NCBI GenBank assembly: GCA_026182355.1 | Contig: JAPFBL010000528.1 | Coordinates: 107,001-171,000 of the forward strand | Origin: Hermatobates lingyangjiaoensis | Taxonomy: Eukaryota > Arthropoda > Insecta > Hemiptera > Hermatobatidae | Length of the DNA: 64,000 nt | Reading direction: 5' to 3' | In this document: piece by piece, positions 34,825 to 47,412 of the stretch | Numbering within the stretch: the stretch's first letter is position 1 | Layout: every line of letters begins with the position of its first letter | Made by a program: the position numbers and the translations under genes | Notes under the pieces: model-generated | What the model saw: only the letters and a program-made list of their open reading frames with translations | Told to the model about the DNA's origin: nothing | The model's database searches: none

Positions 34825-35001
34825 TAATTTAGTATGTTTCCTACATACCTTTTCAAGGTTTCGTGCTTTCTTTTCCATTTTGTAGTACCACAAAGATGGA
34901 AAAGAAGCATTCGAAACCTTGAAAAATGTAGGAAAAATATAAACTTAATGTTGGGATTTTTTAATGAGGATTTTAAAGGGTCTGCCCCAAAGTTAAAAAT
35001 A
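34825..35001 (+). pseudogene. Penelope-like N-terminal fragment in an imperfect palindrome
   Basis: 34893-35001 reads WKRSIRNLEKCRKN, FFNEDFKGSAPKLK and then enters TATATATATTA. The order (R-x-LEK, F-N, P-K-L/Y) parallels the 20.3 kb fragment, though the middle is diverged. An inverted partner lies at 34825-34865, so coding fragments too occur as folded-back pairs. Confidence 0.4.
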
Positions 35002-35096
35002 TATATATTAATTATTATTTAAAATATTTGTATATAATTTATTAAATTAACAGTTATATAAATTATGTTTTTTACAATTATTATTTATAATTATTA

Positions 35097-35336
35097 TATA
35101 TATATATATATATATATATTTTATATTATAAACCACAATAAGAAATGGGAAAACAAGACTAAGATCTTTCAACCGTAACAAGCGGTCTTCGTCAGAGTCA
35201 AAAACCCAACTCAGTTAGGTTTTTGACTCTGACGAAGACCGCTTGTTACGGTTGAAAGATCTTAGTCTTGTTTTCCCATTTCTTATTGTGGTTTGATCAT
35301 TGATTGTTGTTTCACGTGTTTATGTGAAATCTTTTT
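35097..35336. mobile_element. Family A near-perfect palindrome with (TA)n
   Basis: Modules on minus 35167-35195 and plus 35229-35257, both with CTGACGA, A, GACCG/CGGTT, GAAA. (TA)n at 35097-35119 on the left and 35336-35351 on the right. Only the right side carries the tail hairpin. GACT before the core pairs with AGTC after the module. Confidence 0.9.
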
Positions 35337-35352
35337 ATATATATATATATAT

Positions 35353-35535
35353 TGATCTTTAAAACAGAAAGAAGAAGGAAAACAATATAAATAAATGCTA
35401 TGAGGTCTTTCAATTTATATCATCAGAGAGCAAAAACAAAGACATAACTAAGAATGTAACATAAATTTGATTGTTTTCTGATGGCATAAATTGAAACGCC
35501 TTAGAACATTTATTTCTATTGTTTTCCTTTTTTCT
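35353..35535. mobile_element. Family E inverted pair
   Basis: Minus 35408-35426 has CTGATGA, seven to eight AT bases, GAAAGACCTC. Plus 35478-35496 has CTGATGG and GAAACGCC. The tails are similar (TTTATTT...TTGTTTTCC). The hairpin between the boxes is at best two pairs. Confidence 0.55.
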
Positions 35536-35604
35536 TGTGGTTTAAAACTTCATTGATTGCATCACGTGGTTATTTATTGTAATTTGTCTGCATGTATATC
35601 TATA

Positions 35605-35697
35605 AATGATCAAACCACAATATGAAATGGGAAAAGACGACTTTGATCTTTCAACCGTAACAAGCGGTTTTCGTCAGAGTCAAAAACCTAACTCAGT
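35605..35697 (-). mobile_element. Single-arm family A copy
   Basis: Module 35649-35677: CTGACGA, A, AACCG/CGGTT with loop CTTGTTA, GAAA. The first stem base is A where other copies have G, turning a G-T pair into A-T. No second arm is present, so palindromes are not obligatory. Confidence 0.8.
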
Positions 35698-37640
<1,943 letters not shown>

Positions 37641-39690
37641 TAAATATATATTTAGAATATATTATATTTGTTTAGAAATATATTGATGATTCTTACAATT
37701 TATGATGATGTAATATTTCATCGTGAAAAACCCATCTCTTTGCATTTTATATGAAAGTGATAAGTTTTTTCTCCTTACCTGATCTAGTGTCCTCACTCAA
37801 TTTTTTAAAAGAAATAAAAATAAAATTAAAGAAAATTAGCTTAATGACTAGGTTATTAGCTTTAGTACACTTAGAGCGACTTTGGCCTTTAGAATTCTTT
37901 CAACAAGCAGTCCTATATATCAATCTGTCAATCAATCAAACAGTCCTATATATATATATATATATATATATATCAATCAGCGACAGGATGATGTACAGGC
38001 TGATGATAATTTTTGAATATCATACGATCTATCAATAATACCTTGATGTTGGACTGGTAGATCACGATTGATGTAGTGAACACCCCTGTTTTAGAATATT
38101 GGTGCTTAACATAAGTGAAACTAATTTTTTTTAAAAAAATTATGCTGTTAAAATATAAACAAATATAATTCATACTAATGAAGAAGAGGTTAATACTAAA
38201 CTTTTACATATAAGCATGAATTTAGGAAAAAAATAAAAAGTTTTATAGAAATTTTTCATTTATTTACCCCAGGAATTATATTATTTATTATATATAATGT
38301 TTAGTTAAATTAATTGTTCTGTCATTTTTTGTTATAAGTTATAAAGTTATTTATAGATTTTTAAAAATTGTGGCAAAAAACAAACTTATATAAAGTATGA
38401 GACTGTTTTATATATAGCTTAAATACCCCTTCAGCTACTAAGGAAAACTTCTTTTCGTATATCAATAAAAGAAGAAAAAAAAGAGTGGCTGAAAGTTTCC
38501 TTCCCACATAATATTTCAAAATGAAGAGGGGAAGTGAAATGTGAACGTGTTTGAGAGTATTTGAAGTAAAAGTTGCAGCGACATTGCAAATTAAAATAAA
38601 AGCTCCCTTAAAGAAGTAAGGGAAAAGTGGGCTGATTTATTTTCTTCAAGGAAGTAGTTTGAAGCAGGAAAAAAGTATTTTCTACTTACGTTCTGTAAAA
38701 AAACCTCATTAATTGAACAGAATCAATGGAAATAATAAATGAACTAAGATGAATACGAAATAGTGTCATTATATAGAATACAATTTGAATTACGTTTTGA
38801 ACTAATTTATTTTCCTTTTTAATTTTGTTTAAAAAATAACTACTATTTTATTTAAAATGGAAGGTTAAATTGAGTTTTAATAAAACATAATATTTACCAT
38901 TACTTTTAAAAAAAAAATCGCACTCAATTTTAATAACGTTTTGGTATTTCATAAAAGAAGGAGAGGCAGTACTCCACACTCAATAGCACTAGAGTTGAAG
39001 AATCTTTTTTTAACATCGTCCAACTAAACCAGACCATTATATCAAAATAAGGACTAAATTGTATCTAAAAATATAAAAGAAAGATATTTCATGGGGTTTT
39101 TAATATTTCAATAATCCTTACTGTTTAATGGATTATTGTAATGTTAATGCCTATGTAATGATCAGAATTATTTCTTTCTAAATAATAATAAATAATTTAT
39201 AATATTATGTACATATATCCTTTGAGAGCAGCTCCTTTTTTATGCGTATTTCATTAAATATATTGTTTATTATTGTTTTAAGAAATTTTCTTGAAAAATT
39301 TACCCTTTTTTGACTACTCTATCTTTTTAAAACCAAATACCGAAAATAACAATTTTTGTTTTATTTATTAATCTTAATTCTTCAGAATTATTTAGTAAAG
39401 TAAACAAACTGGTCAGTTATTCAGTTAGATATTACCAAAAGGTCTAAGGGAATAGTATGACTTTTAAACAAACTGGTTGCTGTTCCTCTGCACCCAAAGG
39501 TTATTTTTCCCTCGTATTTATCTATGTTAATCATTTTTGTTTCCTACATTTTTCTTATGTTTGTTCTTTTTTTGTATTGTTGTTCTGGAACTTTATACCT
39601 TTCTATATACTGTATTCATTTCCTTCCCTTATGCTTTTCTGTAACCTTGTTATAACCTCTTTAATATTTAATTTCATGTCATCAGGTTCT
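37641..39690. other. AT-rich; (TA)n at 37951-37973
   Basis: Apart from the TA run and a weak CTGATGATAA sequence at about 38000, nothing is recognised. Confidence 0.5.
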
Positions 39691-39800
39691 CTGAGAGCAT
39701 AGTGTGAAAGGCCTCACGGCACATTTATTTTCATTTTAATTTTTCCTTGTTATTTTTTGTTTTTGTTATTTTCCATCACATATTTAATTTTGATTACTTA
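39691..39800 (+). mobile_element. Family E module and tail
   Basis: CTGAGAG, CATAGTGT, GAAAGGCCTC (39691-39713), then a T-rich tail. GAAAGRCCTC is the signature shared with the copies at 35408 and 52490. The last A of the first box is G here. Confidence 0.45.
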
Positions 39801-40499
39801 TTGCAATTTAGTTTTTTCGTCATATACACCCTTTTCATTGTAATGATCCGTTAATATTTGGTGATATAATTGCCTTAGATATAATTGAAACAGTGACATA
39901 ATGTTGTCCGTACATTTTACATCCAAAGTGAACCAATGAAAAGAAAACAAAAGCGGTTTTTCTTTTAATATATTAGACTTTGATTTCACTTTAACAGTTT
40001 CAGACAATACTGTCTCAAACACTATCTTATTTAAGGGCTTTATAGCTCTTTTCTTATTGTTCCAGTCAACTATTCTGCAGTGATTAATTAAATTCTCACC
40101 TTTCTAAGAAAACGTCCGATCTCAATTGTTGTGCACTACTTTTAGCTTCAATTGAAAAAAAAAAATCATCCATTTTTCTCTTCAATCAATTGATCAAGTT
40201 AATACTGTGGAACCATTTGAAAAGAGTGTACTCCTTTTTAGATTTTATAGTTTCTACAGCAAAAAAAAAAAGAGAAAAAAGAAAAGAATATATTAAAATG
40301 AGACGTGTTTGTTTCATCATGGCCTACAGTAGAATCGAAATGATGTTAGGATGACTTGCAGATATTTCAACTGATATCGAATACGGGTCAGCCTTACTTC
40401 CAAGATACAAATCATATGCAAGCATCATTACAAAAACGTAAAATTTATATCATTATAATTTTTATTGTTAAAATTTATGTAATGACTAATTTGTTTGCA
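39801..40499. other. No feature supported
   Basis: A 74-codon minus frame (39798-40022) has reasonable composition but no recognised family, partner exon or promoter. Confidence 0.4.
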
Positions 40500-40620
40500 T
40501 ATATATATATATATAATTAATCGGATTCGTCAATTATCATATCAAATCATCATCATACGACGTTTCGATTTATTTAAACTTGAAAAGACAACTTCATACA
40601 AGATACTCTTTATCTCGAAA
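40500..40620 (-). mobile_element. Decayed family B-like tail beside (TA)n
   Basis: The minus strand carries TTTAAATAAATC then GAAACGTCG at about 40555-40585, then a tail ending in (TA)n at 40500-40514. The first box is not recognisable. Confidence 0.4.
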
Positions 40621-40738
40621 AAACCCTTACTGGATCAATATATTCGAACTGAAGTTCGACGTTAGAAAGAGAGTAGAAGGAAAGAAGAAGAGTACGTACG
40701 TTCAGGTGTGACCAGTAGAAGGCAACTCTGTATTTTCA

Positions 40739-40757
40739 TATATATATTATATATATA

Positions 40758-40792
<35 letters not shown>
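40739..40792. repeat. (TA)n tract
   Basis: Two TA runs separated by a TTA phase shift. Confidence 0.95.
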
Positions 40793-40795
<3 letters not shown>

Positions 40796-40927
40796 ATGAT
40801 CAAACTACAATAAGAAAGGAAAACATTGACTTGGATCATTGGCTGGTTCGAGTCAGTTGATTGTACGTACGTTCACGTGTTGTACCGTGAAACTCTTTTT
40901 ATATATGGTATATATATATATATATAT
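40793..40927 (+). mobile_element. Very diverged family A copy
   Basis: Keeps the ends (TCAATGATCAAAC, and a TTCACGTG-like hairpin near 40872) and lies between (TA)n tracts at 40739-40792 and 40909-40927. The middle is replaced. Confidence 0.5.
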
Positions 40928-41039
40928 TAATCATGATAAAGATGGTATTGTTTTCTTTTGTTACCTTTTATTGCAATTTTATACTATATATAAGGCATGT
41001 TTTCTTGACACAATTTCTAATAAACACTTTTTCTTTCTG

Positions 41040-41107
41040 AGTTTGGTAATGTTAAAAGGTGATTCCGTATATTATCCCTGACCAAACTCCAAGAAGAAGA
41101 AAAAGTG

Positions 41108-41152
<45 letters not shown>
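41040..41152 (+). mobile_element. Family G tail and (TA)n
   Basis: Shares AAAAGGTGATTCC and GACCAAACTCC with 4184-4260, without the module, and enters a 40 bp (TA)n at 41113-41152. Confidence 0.6.
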
Positions 41153-41153
<1 letters not shown>

Positions 41154-42481
41154 CGTATTTGCTATTCTTCATGTCATGTTTTGATCTAATCAAAATAAAA
41201 TCTTTGATCACATTTCACTAAGATTATAATTATCCTATTTTTGGAAGTCATATGGTGACTACAAACTTTTTCGTTCGTTTATTTGCGTTTTTTTTCCTTT
41301 TTCTTTTTTAGTGTTCATTGTTTATTCAAGAATCATAATAGTTATTGCACACTACTGCTTTGAAATATTTTGTAACTTGTGAAGGAGTATGTAGTACAAT
41401 TGACTACCTCAGTGTACTCATGGGAACTATCCTTAGTAAAACAATTATATTATACAGATAATTTACTGTAAATTAAATAATACTATCAAGATCTAATCAA
41501 AATAGAGAAATCAATTTATATTGTTTCGTTATTAATTAAAAGTACTAAAAATTTTAACTATTAAACCTGATTATATTAAGAATGTAACTTCTTAGAGAAA
41601 TGCAAGGAAATAATAGTGAAGGATTGATTAAAGCTAAAAGCAATGCAATTTAATTAATAATTATAATAAAAAGTTAATACAATTGTTTTATGGTTGTAGA
41701 TAATATATAAAAACTACCATGTAGGGACACAACGTCTATGGTGAAGCCATCTCAATACGAAGAGGAAGCTCATACATAAAGAACATCAAAACAAAGTTTG
41801 TTATAAAATAAATTTCAATCGTTTTGTTAATGAAATGTATAGTAATGTTTATTCATACAGTAGCAGATAACTTGCCCTGTGGGCTTTTACATCTAGGGAG
41901 ATCTTTAAATGAGGTTCTGCCACTGTGGAAAAGGGAGATACACACATCACGGAAGTTGAGATTCAGATACTGGATTTGCTTATTTCTGCGTTAGTTTTCC
42001 ATCCAACAAGGAAGGAAATTATTATTATACATGGCAACAATTGTAATTATTGTTATAATAAACTATACCCAACAAATGGATAATTATTATAATTATCATT
42101 ATAAACTTCTGTTATGCCTCGTAACTTGTTAAAGTCATCCAACTGGTTTCACATAGATTATAGCAGCGAATGAAAAATCGTCTTCTATTATGAATATTAC
42201 TGGAGAAATAGAAATATTTAAGCCTAAAGAGTGATAAACTACTGAACCAAGAAATTAACCACCAAACAAATATAATATTTGAACAAATAAACATGAAAAG
42301 ACGAAAGGACGGACATGACAACGATAACTTATTTTATAAAAGAATAAAAACAGAATAAAATAAATAAGTTTACAAACAAATAAGAATATATTAATGTTAA
42401 AGAAATTTAGACATAGAAATTAGGTACTATTGCTTTTGTAGGTGTTTATATACATGGATTTCGTATTTACGTTTACTCCCG
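41153..42481. other. No feature seen
   Basis: AT-rich. Confidence 0.5.
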
Positions 42482-42504
42482 TCGATGATGCAGCCTATGC
42501 GAAA
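42482..42504 (+). ncRNA. Family H hammerhead-like module
   Basis: TCGATGA, T, GCA/TGC with loop GCCTA, GAAACCGGTTGG. Related to 10666. The first box is TCGATGA instead of CTGATGA. Confidence 0.35.
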
Positions 42505-43094
42505 CCGGTTGGACGAATCCATCAACAAGTTACAAGGTATATCACGACCTTATAATAATAATATATTTGCTAATTTCTGTTTTATTATCAATATGCATAT
42601 ACTTAATTGAATATTTTTTTCCAATTATTGACAATTGTTACAAGTATAACCAAAGAATAAGTGTAAGCTATAAAATTACAAATGAAATATGAGCCTAATG
42701 ATCGGCTTTTAAGCATTAGACTATAGGAAATTTACAGAATGGGAAAACCGATTCACCAACGTGACTCTTGCAAAAAAAAAAAAACATCTGACGAGAGTTT
42801 TAAGTTAACTTCTTAAAATATTTACATTCATGCATTCTGACTTTCATTGTAGCCGATGAGTAGGAGTATTTAGAATGAATACCTGATTACGTATATCAGA
42901 TTATCAAAAGGGGGTTCTTAAATCTGAACGCTGCTTGAATAACACAGGCATGAAAGAGAACTTACTGCAATTCTACTGCAATGAAGTGGTTATTATATCC
43001 AATCATCAGTAAATTGTTTTTCTTATTTCATCCTTGTAAATTATTTACAGCTTATTCTGTCATCAATCAACACAATTTGAGTGTTTAAAACATC
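42505..43094. other. No feature seen
   Basis: AT-rich. Confidence 0.5.
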
Positions 43095-43332
43095 AGAAGA
43101 AGAAGAAGAAGAAAAAGAAGAAAAAGAAGAAGAACAACAACAACATAAGTACATACGACCAGAAGAAGAAGAACATAGGCCAAGAAGAAGAAGAAGAAGA
43201 AGAAGAAGAAGAAGAAGAAGAAGAAGAAGAAGAAGAAGAAGAAGAAGAAGAAGAAGAAGAAGAAGAAGAAGAAGAAGAAGAAGAAGAAGAAGAAGAAGAA
43301 GAATAAGAAGAAGAAGAAAAAGACAGAAGAAA
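43095..43332. repeat. (GAA)n array
   Basis: GAA trinucleotide for about 240 bp, pure from about 43181 to 43302 with interruptions before and after. The Arg, Leu and Ser homopolymer frames across it are artefacts. Purine-pyrimidine GAA arrays of this length can adopt triplex structures (established for GAA repeats). Confidence 0.95.
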
Positions 43333-43654
43333 AAAGACTGATTTGACGTAAATGTTCGGAATTTTGTCAAAAAATGAAATGTATATAAAAATAAAAGAAA
43401 TATAATAACAATAATATTGGGTATAAGTAAATAAATCATACACCAAAGCATTTTCAACGCCCACATGAACAGGTGTGTATTATCAGTACTGCTTTAGGTT
43501 AAGTGAGTAGCTCATTGGTTATTTCATATCAATTTTTGTCACAGGCGCATCATATAGATCGAATCATTCCATATCTATGAACACAAATATTTTCTTCTTT
43601 AAGATTATTATCCCATTTATTTATAACATATTATATATATAGAAGCAGTTTGCT
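43333..43654. other. No feature seen
   Basis: AT-rich. Confidence 0.5.
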
Positions 43655-43769
43655 TCTCAACGCGAGTACTTCGCACTTCTTCCCGATGACGATGGATGTC
43701 GAAATATCGAAGTGAGTTCTGTAGTGTCTTTCTGTGTTCTTTTCTATTGTTTAAAGTGTATATATATAT
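43655..43769 (+). mobile_element. Family D hammerhead-like module, tail and (TA)n
   Basis: 43683-43704: CCGATGA, C, hairpin GAT/GTC with loop GGAT, GAAA. CTTC before the core pairs perfectly with GAAG after it, and TATC gives C at the cleavage position. The first box has C for T, which should weaken catalysis. The tail reaches (TA)n at 43758-43769, where the next element's tail starts. Confidence 0.55.
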
Positions 43770-43973
43770 AAAAAGATTTCACATAAACACGTGAAACAAC
43801 AATCAATGATCAAACCACAATAAGAAATGGGAAAACAAGACTAAGATCTTTCAACCGTAACAAGCGGTCTTCGTCAGAGATTTTCAGTTGGGTTTTTGAC
43901 TCTGACGAAGACCGCTTGTTACGGTTGAAAGATCTTAGTCTTGTTTTCCCATTTCTTATTGTGGTTTGATCAT
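43770..43973. mobile_element. Family A palindrome with tail on the left
   Basis: Modules on minus 43849-43877 and plus 43902-43930, both intact. The tail hairpin (TTTCAC...GTGAAA) is on the left side and absent on the right, the reverse of 35130 and 56614. A TA-rich tract follows to about 44035. Confidence 0.9.
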
Positions 43974-44035
43974 ATTATATATATATTAAATATATAATTA
44001 TAACTATATATTTATAAATATATATATATATTTAT

Positions 44036-44560
44036 AACAAGTACCTAAACCTACTATAAGCTCATGAGAGCATTTAAATAAGAAAAATATTAATTTATGC
44101 AAAACATGAACAAATACATAGAAAGAGGCAACACTATTTAAGAAAATTTAATACCCCAGCTGAGTTTATGAAAATACGTTCAAATTGATATTAGAATATT
44201 TTGCCTTAAAATATTTTATGAATAATCAATAGCTATCGATGTTTGCTTACTTGTGTAACATGTCTGTTTTATCTTTGTAGAATATGTAATTAGTTTTAAA
44301 AATAATAGAGTAAATGTTACTGAGGTCAAGCAGAAATCATTACGAGTAACCTCGAGAATCCCCTTGAATGGTCCCATCCTTTTTTTCTTTTCGCTCATCT
44401 ATCGCGCAGTTCTGTTTTATCTTCGATGGCTGCTTCACACGTTTTTCATCACCTAAATATGTGAGTTCTCATAAATTTCTCCTTTTGTAAAAAGAATTGT
44501 TTGAAATTATTATTTCCTCTATAAATATGGTTTATATGATTCAATACATATATATGAATA
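44036..44560. other. No feature seen
   Basis: AT-rich. Confidence 0.5.
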
Positions 44561-44690
44561 TCAATGATCAAACCACAATAAGAAAATGGGAAAGCAAGAC
44601 TAAGATTGATCTTAGTCTTGCTTTCCCATTTTCTTATTCTGGTTTGATCATTGATTGTTATTTCACGTGTTTATGTGAAATCTTTTTATA
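44561..44690. mobile_element. Mini family A palindrome without module
   Basis: Arms meet at AAGATTGATCTT. The module is deleted at a different point than in the 34118 copy. Confidence 0.85.
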
Positions 44691-44764
44691 TATGAATATA
44701 TAAACCCAAATAAACATTCATAAATTTCAACAATATGTTTGCCAAATCACATGAATAACATAAA

Positions 44765-44935
44765 TAATGGTTTATATGATTTATATAAATCATATAAATG
44801 ATTTATTATATACTTATATATGATTATATATATTATAATATTATGATTATATTATATTATATACTTATATAATGTTATATAAGTATATTAATTTAAGTAT
44901 AATAACATTATTTTGGTTATTATATAAGTTAATGT
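44765..44935. repeat. AT-only palindromic cluster
   Basis: Several short perfect inverted repeats made only or mostly of A and T, such as ATGATTTATATAAATCAT at about 44777. Confidence 0.6.
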
Positions 44936-46393
44936 GTAAATAATTCTCTTTCAAATTTCTTAGATTATTGTCTATCAAATATCAGCATTACAATATTTTG
45001 AGTGATTTACTATCATTAGTTATATTAACTGTGCAAAGAAGTTTTCAATGGCCAAATGTATACTACAACAAAAACAATAAAATTGTAAAAGAAAAAATTT
45101 CAAAATATGTTCAACATCTATTGTTATTAAATTACTAATGTATAAAAATTAACAAAAATAAACATAAAATAAAATATTATTCATATATAAAGAATGTAAT
45201 AACACAATAAATAAATAAAATAGAAATTAAAATCAAATCAAAAGTAATCTTTGACAGTTTGATATTAATAAAAAAAAACCTGATTAATTTTGTGATAAAT
45301 ATTTTTTTATACTGTTTCATTCTACAGTTTAGTAGAATAACTTTCTACTCCATCAGAAAGTTATGTTATATATATATATATATTATATATATATATAATA
45401 TAGTACTTATATAGTACTATATATATATATATATATATAGTACTTGTATGTCTTAAGGCCTAAATCAAAAATTTATCAAAGCGGTTTGCACTGCTAGAAT
45501 ACCATTTTTTTCTCTCTATAACATATTAAAAAATAGTATAAGTCTATTTCAAAGAAGTTATAAAATATTTTGTATTTATTCATAAATATTTTCAATATAG
45601 CGGTAATGGTGATTTGACGGAAAATTGTACATAAAAATTACAATCAATCGAGTTTCACAATAAATGGATCGATCGTGCCCAAATAATTGAAAACAAATTT
45701 ATTTATTCTGGCATAATGTGTAACTTTAGTAACTAATATAAAATAAATAAATAAAAATAAAAATTAAAAATAAACCACTCAGAAACGTTTAGTGAGACAT
45801 CATTACAAAAAAGGGATTAATATTGATACAATATTGTTAGGGTTTTATTGTTAAATATTAGCCGCTATTTTAATTCAGTTTTTCTTTCTAACCTTTAAGT
45901 TTTTTAACTGTTTCTTGGTTTTAATAAATGATTTTTGTATTAAAAACCAGACTACTTGCAAGAATTTTCACTGATAATGAATAGTAGTTCGAACAAATAA
46001 TTACGATTTTTAAAAAATTCAAAATTTTATTCTTTGCACAGCTTTAAAACAATCGTAATCCGATTTCCTTGTTGAACAGAATCTTTTGTTGCATTGTCAT
46101 CATGGCAATCATCACCACATTTACCACCCTGATGCAAAATTACCTTCCTAAGCGTTTGAAATGTTTACTCAGATATTCGTGTTTACTTACCATTCTCTTT
46201 TGATAATTGTCATGTTGTACATATTATGAGTCGTACATGTAACAAATAAAGTTGTCTTTACAGAGAATTGGTATTAATATGTTCGTATGATAAATATATG
46301 AAATGTTCTCCATATATTAGTTCTTGATTTCTCAAATCAAAATAACTTTTATTGTAAATTATAAAAAGTTATTTATACTAGGGGATATTAAAA
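44936..46393. other. AT-rich; (TA)n at 45364-45447
   Basis: The TA tract is interrupted by a palindromic TAGTACTTATATAGTACTA. No other feature is seen. Confidence 0.5.
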
Positions 46394-46640
46394 TTACGTC
46401 TCCATACAACGAAAAAAAAGGATTAATATGATTACCAACAAGGCGTTTCGAACACTTCGTGTTCTTCAGGTTTACATGAGCACTCTTGAGAATCGATCTA
46501 CGGAGTCTTCCCTAAGTCACTACATAGATCAACTCTTGAGAGTGCACATGTAAAGCTGAAGAAGAACACGAAGAGCTTGAAAAGCGTTGTTAGTATTTAT
46601 ATTAAACTTTTTTTTTTTGTGTGGAGACGTAATTTTTATA
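46394..46640. mobile_element. Palindrome related to the 21 kb element
   Basis: Arms at about 46394-46490 and 46530-46640 with modules on minus 46446-46469 (CTGAAGA, ACAC/GTGT, GAAA) and plus 46556-46582 (CTGAAGA, decayed hairpin, GAAA). The outer blocks (GTGTGGAGACG) match 53325. Arm divergence is higher than in the 21 kb copy. Confidence 0.65.
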
Positions 46641-47199
46641 ATTACTCAATATAAGTAAATGCAACACTATAACAGATCGCACAGGTAATGAAAATGTATT
46701 TTATTATATTGATGATATAATATAGATGTCTTATTAATGCTTTAGTGACTCTACATGATATGTAACTTTATCATTTTAGGTGAAATAAATAAAAAAACCG
46801 ATATAATTATTAATAATTTGTTTTGTTTTCCATTTCTGGACCCATTAATAACTCAGCAATATATTGAAAAAATATATATTGCTAATGGTTTGATGAATCT
46901 GAATAAAATTGCATTGAACTTTAAGATAGACGCCCTACAATAGGCCTCGACCTTCGACTGAAAGGTCGTTTATCACACCCAGAGAATCTTCCATTGGAAT
47001 CCTTTTAACATTCCTTGCATTTGCATTATTCAGATCCTGAATTACGACTAGGGATACGACTAATTTATATATAATTGTGATTTATAACTTAAGTTAGATG
47101 ATGATTAAAGGTCGTATTTTTAATTTCTTTTTTATTCTTTAAACCGATCCTCTAGCGGGTGATAACGTCAGCCGTTTACCGGTGTTTTGTTTAATCGGT
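46641..47199. other. No feature seen
   Basis: AT-rich. A 62-codon frame (46755-46943) is not recognised. Confidence 0.45.
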
Positions 47200-47412
47200 G
47201 ATTCTACAGATTCTAGATTGGGATTCCTAAGTTTTGCTCAACTCAAGTGAATTTAGAGCAGGGATCTTTAACACTGTACCTGACATCGTACAGGCTCGAG
47301 ACAGACGGCTCAACGTCCTCTCTGAGGGACGACATATTCAGATTATTCACCTTCCGCGTAAATAAATCGAGGGCCATGTGGGCATCGAACCCGGACTACC
47401 AACCCCAGTATT
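47200..47412 (-). mobile_element. Diverged SINE, 5' part missing
   Basis: Minus-strand body blocks (AATAATCTGAATATGTCGTC, TCGAGCCTGTACGATGTCAG) and part of a B box (GGGTTCGATGCCC) are present. The A box is lost. Confidence 0.75.

Noticed and set aside
38000..38030. CTGATGATAA sequence near (TA)n
   Set aside because: No GAAA box or hairpin follows.
39457..39702. 81-codon plus frame
   Set aside because: Phe/Leu-rich translation of T-rich DNA running into a family E module.
39798..40022. 74-codon minus frame as an exon
   Set aside because: Composition is plausible but there is no family match, partner exon or regulatory context.
43041..43466. Leu-, Ser- and Arg-rich frames on both strands
   Set aside because: They are translations of the GAA array in different frames.
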